A program made the translations under genes and the position numbers. Below the pieces are notes generated by a model that was not told the DNA's origin, ran no database searches, and worked only from the letters and a program-made list of their open reading frames with translations. A stretch of DNA of 64,000 bases from Scatophagus argus (lineage: Eukaryota; Chordata; Actinopteri; Scatophagidae), in assembly GCF_020382885.2 (NCBI RefSeq), contig NC_058515.1, positions 6,741,223 through 6,805,222 of the forward strand, read 5' to 3'. Of the stretch, positions 54,684 to 64,000 are shown in pieces. Position 1 is the first letter of the stretch. Each line of letters begins with the position of its first letter.

Positions 54684-55437
54684 CTTTGTCATAGACGTCT
54701 TCTCACTGCTCCAAAGTAGCCTCATTTTCACAATCGCCATTATTTATGGTCATTAAATTGAAAAATTCAGGGGCTCTGGGTTGGAAACCCAAAACAATAA
54801 ACTGAAAGAGGCTAAAAAGTTCACTTTATAGACCCACTGCTGCAAAGTTGATTTTGCGCAATTTTTAATTTAATGTAGATTGCTGAGTAATTTAGTCTTT
54901 ATTTGTGAGGGTGTTGTCAGATAAACTTGAACCAGTTCATCTATTGCATGAAATTAATTCTTTCTCAAGTTTATTTCTGATCAGAAGTATCACCTTTATT
55001 GATACAGCTCATCACTGTCCACTGGTCCACCGAGTGCTCATTTGTGAGAAAGAAGAGACAGACTTGGAATGCTCGCTGTAAACATAGCTTTCTTTTAATG
55101 CTAAGAAAAAGGGTCAACATTCTGCTCTTGCTCTTGATTTAAGAAGATGAAGAAGAGAAAGCCACTTTTCAAGGTTTCCTTGAAGACATTTGTTTATTAT
55201 GACAAAACCAGAAGGCACTAAGAGCCACACAATTTGATACTTGACAAGTGCAGTAAAAAGATAATAAATAGTAATTCTTGGAGCAGGGGATTTTCATGCA
55301 AAAGCATTCCTATACAGGGGCAGTTGGCTGTTTCAAGTGTTTCTCAAAACTTTGGAGGGAAACTTGTCGAGAATAGAAACACTGCATTTGCAAAAGATCT
55401 GTGTACTATTCATTTTTAAAACAATCTTCGCTAAGTT

Positions 55438-55568
55438 TAAGAAGAAGAAGAAGAAGAAGAATCAGCTTTATTGACAGTACATATATATTTTTACATACCC
55501 ACACATGAATTACATGAATTCGTCTTCTGCATTTGACCCATCCTTAGTTGAACACACACATGTTTAGT
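55438..55568 (-). mobile_element. SINE 3'-end remnant, reverse orientation
   Basis: On the - strand it reads 'aggatgggtcaaatgcagaa' … 'caataaagctgattc' then (TTC)n. This is the 3' tail of the same broad SINE type as the copy at about 56590, truncated at the 5' end. Confidence 0.55.
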
Positions 55569-56589
55569 GTTACAGTTAAATTTAAAATAATGAATGACTT
55601 GGTGCATTGGTAAGCATCTGGCAATACAAGCATATCACGATACAAGTGTTGCAGTTCATTATACTGCAATATATTGCTATACTTTGAGCAAGGTAGTATA
55701 TTGCAAATTTAAAAAAAGTGAAGCTCTGCCAAAAATCTTTGGATGTTAACTATTGATTTAAAATGTATAGGTTTTTTTTTAGAATTAATACAGTATCACA
55801 AAACATAATGTTTTTACACCCCAAGGCTTGAGGCATCAGGTCATACATGTATGCAAAACAGAACTGTTTGTCCTTGTGCATGGACAACTCCTCAGAGTTT
55901 GGAACATGGTGTTGTATGTATATCTTAAGAACTGCTACATAATGAAATCACTTTTCTAAAAAGATTCTAGCGGCAATGCAACATCAACCTTCCATTTGGT
56001 TTCTGTTTATATAAACACTCAATGTCTGGTTTTCTGTGCCTCACTTTAGCAAAAAGACAAATGGATGATCTTTACTTAAAAGACTCATCCTCAACGACCA
56101 AGACAGCAGCCAACATCTGGTGGCCTCACTCTCCCTCCATTGATGAGTAAAGGACTTTTAACCATGTGTTGTGGGAAACCAACATCCTATTATGAGAAAA
56201 AAAAAACATAAAAACAGCTGGATGAAAATAGAGCTTGAAATCTGAGTTATGTAAAATTGTAATCAATTTAATAACCACCCATCACATGGAATCAATATAA
56301 CTTATTCAAGTCATGTTTTTTTTTTTCTTTTTTTTTTTTTTTTTAGACCAAACTAAAAAGGAATAATGGAAAACTGATCACCTTCTGTCTCAAATTGTAA
56401 AACTGTGGCAATGAAAGAAACCATATGGGGTTAAAATGCCAAAACAACTGCAAGGCGGAGCTTAAAAGTGCATGTATTTTTCTCCACATCAATCTTCTCC
56501 TCTTCTCCTTGACTCTTCTATTTCATACATGTCTTGTGTTCAAATACCATTATACCATGAAAAAAAAAGTAACTAAAAAAAATGAAATG

Positions 56590-56925
56590 CATCTGCCGCT
56601 TGACACACTTGCCTAGAGGTTGGAGAAGCGGCTTGTGATCGGAAGGTCACTGGTTCAATTCCCCCACCGAACGGGCAGGAAAAATTTGAGTTTGGTGGAG
56701 TGATAATGTCCCCACCCCCCATTAGCCGGCTGATGTGCCCTTGAGCAAGGCACTTAACCCCCAATATATGTTCCCCGGGCGCTTGATGCAGCCCACTGCT
56801 CCTGTGTGTTTCACTGCATGTTGCATGTTGCATGTGTGTATGTTTCAGTCAGTGATGGGTTAAATGCAGAGGAGTAATTTCCCAGCTTGGGATTAATAAA
56901 GTAACTTAAATTAAATTAAAAATTA
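56590..56925 (+). mobile_element. tRNA-derived SINE (second family)
   Basis: tRNA-like head (CTTGCCTAGAGGTTGGAGAA … B-box-like GGTTCAATTCC), then the body words GTGCCCTTGAGCAAGGCACT, 'taacccccaatatatgttccccgggcgc', GATGGGTTAAATGCAGAGGA and an AT-rich tail containing TAATAAAGTAAC. Typical of an abundant percomorph SINE. No clean target-site duplication could be assigned. Confidence 0.8.
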
Positions 56926-57539
56926 AATATAATACATGGTGTAATCATGAAGCTACAATGCAAATCTTAAAACTAATTGCACTGCACAGTTCATGAAAGT
57001 TACAGAGACAATGGATAGCATTGAAAGTTCTCTCATCCCGAAGTTGACAATGATGAAGTGGGTAACTCTATCTGTAGTGTTGAGGCTAACAATGTGGTTA
57101 AAAACTGCAGTTCCAAAATGGTATTCAACCTATTTTTAGTGGTGAAACCTTTTCTCACCTCAAGAATTCCCTCTTCTAAACCTTAGTGACTTATTTTTAA
57201 GATGAAATATGACTAAGTTTAAATAAAGGTGATGACGAATAATGTGCAATCATGAGGATGCTTGGAGAAACTTCGAACCACTCACTCTTTAGTGCAAAAA
57301 TGTCTCCATCTGAAGTGAATCCTGCTCCTGCACAGCGTTAAAATGAATTAGGAATTCTCAAATGTGTTGATTAAACACTAATTAATTTATTAAATACAGC
57401 TGAGTGACTACCACTGTCAAATAGATTCTTCAGCCATCCACTGAGTTCTTCTAAAGACTGCTGTCCAGAATCAGCATTAGTTAATCCACTTCTTTCCCTG
57501 TGTACATGTAGTTTTATTTCCTGGAACACACTTATGCTT

Positions 57540-57790
57540 TCTCCCTTGCTACTCATTACTTCTCCTGTACGCGCTTCCTGAGGTTTCTGCTTTATCCGAG
57601 ATGCATGGGGCCTTTGTCTGCACTGTGCAGATGAAAGGTCCGCGGTGAAGCGGCAAACCGCGCGGAAACAAAAGGATTCTTTCTCTTGCGCTCACACATT
57701 GGAGCAATCTGAAAGACAGCTGTTCCCCTCCCGGGTGTCCCAAACTCTGACTTGATATCTCCCTCTCTGTCCCATCCACCCTGCTTCTTG
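57540..57790. other. GC- and CpG-elevated island in the col25a1 intron
   Basis: GGTCCGCGGTGAAGCGGCAA and CCGCGCGGAAAC near 57637-57667 stand out from AT-rich surroundings. No exon with valid splice sites was found; it could be an internal promoter or enhancer. Confidence 0.3.
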
Positions 57791-60700
57791 CTGATTTATG
57801 AAAGTATCAAAAGGGAAATGAAAGGGACGAACAAAGTGGTAAAAACGAGGAGACATGTTCATGTGAGCCAGTCCTCCTGTTTACCCCAACCTGAGCTCTT
57901 GAGATGTCTCCCCCGGTTCAGATAACTGGGATTCTGGAGCAGGGGAGTTATCCACCACAGAGCTATCCTGTCACAAGTTCCCACACTGATCAAGGCAGAT
58001 GACTGTCACCAAAGCATGATGAAAGTCCTTTTAGCTTGGAGAACCAGTTGCTCAAACAAGAGTTTTTTTAAACCCCTGTGTTACAACTTGTTCCAAGGAA
58101 GAGCTGTGAATTTATTTGAAAGAGCTGAAAGGAATTTCATTCAGCAGTTTTTATTATAAATTACAACTTCTTTAGCGCCTGCAGATGGGGAGGAGGCTGA
58201 CAGCCATGATTTGTGGTAGTCGTCGGCTGAAAAGTGTCATAATTAACTCCAGAGAGAACAGTGTGTCTGTGCTAAACTGTGTGACTGAACTTAAATTCAG
58301 TCAACTGTGTAGGAATGGATTTTCAAATTTAAAACAGGCACATGTTCTATGGGATGTCTACACATTCATGGCTTCCCAATTCATTTTAAAGACAAATTAA
58401 AGTGTGCCAATAATTTGCATAGGTTTGTGTTTGAAGAAATCTAAAAACTGTTCAGAATAGGAAATATTATAACATAGGCAAGCTCCAAGCAAGAAATAAG
58501 CTTGTATAGTATAATAATGATTATTTTAAACCCCAGCTTTGCCTACCTTTTTGCATGTAGTTATTCATTTCTTTATTTATTTTTTGCATTATTTGGATTC
58601 CTGGATCCCATGCCTCACATGAGTAAGACAAAGAACCTGAAATAATTAGGTCAAAGCCAGGCTTTGACCTGGCAACTCACCAAAAGAGCAGCTCAAACCT
58701 AAATGGAGACGGAGAGCAGATCCGCTTGCACCCTGGAGCTTGGAAAAAAAGTGGGCCACCTTAGCAAGTGTGGCAGGTTTACTAGTCATAAACACAAGAA
58801 AATATTAGGAATCCAAACATGGGATTTACGGTACTTCTTAAAGGCATCTGGCACAGTTGAACTCTGTGTGCAAGATGTACACACTCATGTAAAGCAGAAG
58901 TACCTCAGCAGTTAGTTGGTCTGTGCTGAATTGAAAAGTGCATGTTTTTCTGTATCTGCCCACCAACAACAAAACCAAGTGGACCCTGAACCCTCGCTGC
59001 CAGCACAGAGCTGGAAAGGCCTTAACTTCTAAGTTTTCTTTAGAAAATAGATACAGAATACCTTTATATCTTACTTGACTTTATGAACTTTATGAAACTG
59101 TTGTGAATGAGTGGTCAGATCTTTGTGCAAACCGCTGTTTAATGTTAAATATGGTTCACTGAAATCTACCATACAGCCATTTATTAGTTGATGAGGGTTG
59201 TGAGTTTGAGGAAACTTGGGCCAAATTCACAAAAGTACTGAAGGAACTGAGTGAACTCTAAGCTAAGAAAAGGGATGGGGTTGATACTGTTACAAAGGTT
59301 TATTCCTGTTACTATTTAATGAATGAATTAATTGCAGATTTGTGCTGTGACTAGTCTGTTTCAGTGAATGGAAGGTAAAGTATCCATCAAAGCACAGAAT
59401 TACAGCAAAGACAGATAGAACATAGATAAACTTTCCCTCCATCCAAATTAAAAGTTTGTTGTCATTATGTTTTTCTGAAATTCTGACGTGACAATACCTG
59501 CAACAGCTGATTGAATGTGAGAAATTCCTCAGGAATCCTTTGGATACCCTGTAACTTCTTTCAGACTTAGTTTTAGCTCAGAAATACTTGGAGAATTGCT
59601 CCTTTTCCAGAAACCTCTTATCTTCAGGAGTTCCTTGATACTTGACCAGTTATATTTAGGGAATATGGCCCCTGCCAATGAATGAATCAGAAAATACCAC
59701 CTGTGAGTAAACAGTTGGCTTCTGCAGAGAGCTGTAGATCCATGGAAGCACAGCAGCGTGAGGATCGCTCAGCTTGCTCAGTTCAGTGGAAAACTGCAGC
59801 GATCTGAGGAAATACTCAATACTAATTTATTGCAAGCATACTTTGCCTTGTAAGACCAAACTTACAAAGACATAATAATTAGTGTTAAATCGGGCAGAAT
59901 AAGATTTAAATTAAGCATGCAAGCACAAAATGAACAAATGTTCAAGGAGTGTAAGATCTGAACTGCGAAGATGCAGGCATGGAGAGAACGTGCACAAAGT
60001 TCTCGCATTCACAGTTGAATGTGAAGCCAGGTAATGAGCAGAAAACATACAATATGTGCTAGCAGGGATCAGGTAAGAGGAAACTGTTTCTCCCAAGCTG
60101 AACAGAGTGAAAATATTTCTCTGGAAGACGCCGCCTTTGCCCTCTAACATATATGTCTGGCACTCATCAGATGGGATTGTGGGATTGTATGTGTTTAGTC
60201 AATATCCTGTGTATTTATGCATGCTGTCAACAGCATGGCTACAAGGCCTTGCCAACATCTAAAAAAAAAAAGTGTCAACAAATCCATCTGGATAGTTTTT
60301 TCAGTCAGGTAATATATCCTTAAGTCAACCCCCCCCTTCACTTGCCCCCACCCGTCCTTCCCAGGTATTTGCATATGCACACTGTTGTAAAGAGTGAACT
60401 AGATATCTAACTTGGATGAGCTCTAATCCTTATCTGTTCTGACAGCATTCAGAAATTGAAGGAAAAGATGAAAAACAAGTGGTTAACAATGGTCAAAGAT
60501 GCAGCCATGTTTTTTCCATTAGCTTTGGTGACTCCTCTCTTTGTAAAAGGATCTGAGAAGATATGGTTTTGACTCAGAGTGTTTTTAGACCAGTCGCTTC
60601 AAATGTCATCTTGTATAAGGCCAGTGTGTTCCTGCGTGTACTTGAACTGTGTTGACAGCTGAAGAATGTTGTTTATATGTTTAACTGACAGTTTGTTGCA

Positions 60701-63299
60701 CACTCGCTGGTCCGAATTGAAAAAGTCAACTTTAAAGTGATGGCAAAGTTGCTTTACCATGAAATAAAAGTTTAGTGAACCTTGTGAAAATGCTAACTCT
60801 GCTCTGTTTCTCTTTTTGTTTGTCTCTTTTGGCTGGAAAACCAACCGCTTGGCTTGGGTTGCCTTCAATGACTTCAGGTATGTCAAATCACTTAATACTG
60901 CAGTATCTAATGAGATTCTCTCCTTCACTCTCCTATCTTTCAAATGGTAGTTCAGCATGTTAATGTATAAACATATTTCTATGGCGAATTATACATGTCA
61001 TAGTGCAGAAGTTGTGGTTTACATCTGAAAATACTGCAGTCTCTGGCTATTAGTGAATCTTATAGGAAAGCTGAGTTAGCATTTCACATAGCTATTATGT
61101 AGATTCATACGGATAATGCCAATACACACATACATTCAGATCAAAGACCACCAAGTCCCTATAAGGACGCTAAATAAGGCTTTGAAGTGGTCACAATACC
61201 ACAGACGTTAATGTTTTTTTTCTCCTGTCAGTGTAGAATACTCGTCCTCTCTCAGTCCTTGTGTTTTCATTGCTAAGGGTCTAAGTCCCCCTTAAGCTCT
61301 GTGTCTAAGCTTGATGTCTCTGCATTGCGTAACCAAAAATTTGCACCCCACTTTTCAACCAGAGAACAAACTAGGTGAGGCGTGGTGTGCAACCAAATTC
61401 TCAGTTTGCACACCCCCACAGAGGAGGAATGTTTTCTTAAATAAAAGACCCGATTTATGCAATAACACAGACAGGGCAAACGGGGAAAGTCTCGGTTATG
61501 TTGGATTCCCCTCAAACTTTGCACATATTTCACTTTGCAATGTAATAAGGACCTGAATTTCTAATTTAGTACTAGGGGGAAGGAGAGGAAAAAAAAAAAA
61601 TCTGGACTGCAAAGTCAAGTTGAGAAACAGTAAAATTCACGATGACATTATTTGGGAGAGGGTTTGCTTTAATGCTGACGAGAGAGACTAAGGGATCAAT
61701 TTAAAAGACTTCTAATCCCGTGGACTTTATTTCTGGGTTTTGGCATCCATTTGAGGCAGCAAACAGCACCAACTAGGGCAATCAAAATATAATCTCATCA
61801 ATCTGCTGCATATAGTCATTACAGTGTGGATTAGAGTAATGCAAATAATCCCTCCTTTGGGTATTTTTTTTAACTATTTTGCTCTAATATACCCTCATTT
61901 AGATCGAAATGACCAGGATGATGTTTTGAATGGCCGTTCAAGTAAAAAGCTGTCAAGACTGTAAAGTTTACTGGTTCCTTCCAAATGTATAAAATACACT
62001 CAATAGAACCACAAGTTTGTGTGCTGCAAATGTCAAAACAATGACTAATTTGTGTTTGGTTAGAGTAATCAGCAGATGGACCCGTCTATCCCTCCATACA
62101 CTCACCATCATACATCTTCCCTGATTTAACCTCTCTTTACCTCGTATTGCCTGCTCTTCGGAGCATCTCTGCCTCTTCTCCTTCAACATCCTTTCCTCTT
62201 GTCAATCAGCCTTCCTAAAATGTCCTCTCTGTCTCACGGTTTCTCTGCCTGACTTTCACATCCCTCCTTCCCCCTTAATTGCTTGTATATCTTACTTCAC
62301 CCACCTTTTTTGCCAAGGCTTCTCCCTGTTTCATTCCTGTCCCCTACCTTATCTGGATCACTATAAATAATGCCACCTGTTGGGCTTGGGCCTTCATTAC
62401 ACTCATGTAACACTAAATCAGTGAGGAGGAGGGCCAGTGAACTATACAGGCTAGGCAAGTCATACCAGTGGCACAGAAAACTATGCTTGGCACTCACTAG
62501 TGAGGCCAGAGGGAGAATAGTTGGAGCATTGAGGCCAAGGTTAAACCAACCTCTGATTCATGCAAAGCTGCCATTTAAGATGGAAACTGAAGAGGGTTTG
62601 TGATGATGCTGATCATGATGACGACTCTGTGTTTTGGACAAGAACACCAGCATGATGTCAGTGTTTTTTAAAATGCAGATATGTACAGTTTGTTGCAAGC
62701 ATGATGAAGTTGCGATCTAATATTGCGTCTCAGAAGTCCTGAGAAGTGAAGATACTCAACCGAGGAATTGGGTAATCGATACACGTTTCGCACTTTAAAG
62801 CTGAGGGCACTGTGTGAGGGTTAGAGGGTTGGGTACTTGAAAGCACGCACAGTGGGATGTGATCGGGGGTGTCGGTGATGGGGTCAGAGGTTAACTCTCT
62901 CAAATAGCCTCTGTGAGTACAACGGGCCATCGGCTCTTTTGGCTTTGAAATGGGAGGCTGGCTGCTCTCCCAAGCTGGACCAGCTTTCAGCATACCACCG
63001 CCCCGCCATCAAACACAGTTGTCGTGTCAGGTGTCCTCCTGGGAGAGGTTATTTTTAAGATGATGAAGGAGGGATTTACAAGCGTCTTTGACGATCAAAT
63101 ACCATATTTGATATACAATCAGCAAATTAACGGTACAGTAAAGGACATGAATACTATTTTCAATAATGCTGACTATACCGAATTGGTGATTAGTTTTTTA
63201 AATAGCCTTTGTACTCTAGAGTCTATCAAATGCAGCCATTGTTATAAGGACGTGGTATCAAAAAGTACTGATACTTAGATACTTTTGAAAACCTTTAAT

Positions 63300-63790
63300 A
63301 ACTTCACATAGTGGCTGGTAAATCAGGAGAGGGACTAGCGGGGAGGAGAGAATCTGTCTGGCTAATTAGCTCCTGCTGCCCATCCGTAAAAACAGCATGC
63401 CTTCCAGCTCCAAAGGACAGAAAGGCACAGGTTGTTTTTTTCATGACATCTGTCTTAAGGGCGCCTTTTTTTCATCTGCTAATTACTGTCTGATACGTCT
63501 CCAAGGAACAAAACTGCTTCCTTTTCTCCTTCAAAGGGACACACTGCGTTGGCCTGTTCTGTATGCCAAATCAATTAGTCATCAAAAATCCCTCCGAGAA
63601 GAACAGTTAACCTTTATTTCCATCAATGTTTCATCAGTTCCCTCCCTTTGCCAGCGCCACATTATCTCACATGCTGAAATAAAAGCAGGGCTTGTGACGG
63701 TTAATGTAAATAAAAACATAAATGCGGTCATTAGTATTCTCTCTGTCCTCTCACAGGTATCAGAAGCAGTTCAAAGGAAAAAAAAATGTT
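63300..63790. promoter_or_regulatory. Candidate conserved noncoding element
   Basis: Repeat-free stretch with GGCTAATTAGCTCC (63359-63372), CTGCTAATTACTG (63476-63488), CAATTAGTCATC and GTAAATAAAAACATAAATG. Paired TAATTA-type sites resemble homeodomain enhancers. Not tested for conservation. Confidence 0.3.
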
Positions 63791-64000
63791 TCAATGAATG
63801 TCTGTGAGCCACTTGCTTTCATGGATAATTCAGAGAAGAAAAGGTCACACTGTTGGATTGTTTGCATCCAACATGATCACGTACGGTAATACCCCGCCAT
63901 TAATGCGTTTTGCTGCTCTCCTGCAAAGTCAGGTAGATGAACTAATGAATTCTCCATGCTGTGACTCGAAAAAGGAGTGATTAGTCCACAAGAGGTTTTT

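Larger units (their letters stand above)
23114..64000 (+). other. Giant intron 2 of col25a1 (runs off the window)
   Basis: GTAAAA donor at 23114. The next exon should begin with two bases completing Gly and continue as Gly-X-Y codons rich in GGN, CCN and AAR; no such stretch was found on the + strand. The human intron is also very long, as I recall. Scattered open frames of 60-150 codons on both strands have no protein-like features. The intron holds the SINEs, repeats, microsatellites and putative regulatory elements listed separately; elsewhere I see only AT-rich intronic DNA. Confidence 0.7.

Noticed and set aside
60830..60885. GKPTAWLGLP-like stretch considered as a collagen exon of col25a1
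   Set aside because: No AG acceptor directly before it and no Gly-X-Y periodicity beyond two glycines.
60599..60958. 119-residue minus-strand open frame with Lys-rich sequence
   Set aside because: No recognisable transposase or domain motif, and an isolated frame in intron.

Overview
The window is nuclear DNA of a ray-finned fish, most likely a percomorph teleost. Genes are split by short GT-AG introns, the encoded proteins match vertebrate families, and the non-coding DNA carries tRNA-derived SINEs and other repeats I recognise as common in percomorph genomes. No bacterial, viral or CRISPR features were seen. All family assignments come from reading the translations and from remembered family signatures; no database search was run.

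Layout. (1) 1-5300: the 3' end of an ADAMTS-like gene on the + strand, best matched to adamtsl1: thrombospondin type-1 repeats, a PLAC domain, then a long 3'UTR. An orphan exon-like coding stretch of unknown identity lies on the - strand at 642-752. (2) 5722-9699: a complete six-exon NLR immune sensor (CARD, NACHT, three LRR segments) of 860 residues, ending in about 100 residues I cannot place. (3) 9766-9839: a tRNA-Ile(AAT) gene on the - strand. (4) 11032-16327: complete larp7 in 12 coding exons (568 residues), the La-related protein that stabilises 7SK RNA. (5) 19058-17020, - strand and convergent with larp7: a complete four-exon gene for a 418-residue protein with SAXO/MAP6-type microtubule-binding modules, with a CpG-rich start. 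(6) 22582 onward, + strand: the first two coding exons of col25a1, a transmembrane collagen. From 23114 to the end of the window (about 40.9 kb) I find no Gly-X-Y exon, so this is probably one giant intron. It holds SINEs, hairpin-type repeats, microsatellites and several stretches that look like conserved regulatory DNA.

The genes do not form a pathway. The order is informative, though. From memory, human ADAMTSL1 and SAXO1 are convergent neighbours on chromosome 9p22, while LARP7 and COL25A1 are both on 4q25. The window therefore looks like a junction of two ancestral blocks, with an NLR and a tRNA gene between them. Exon boundaries were deduced by hand from GT/AG sites and reading phase; in the three complete genes every junction keeps frame, which is the strongest evidence offered.

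The best candidates for something undescribed are the NLR's C-terminal domain, the orphan minus-strand exon, and the putative enhancers inside the col25a1 intron.
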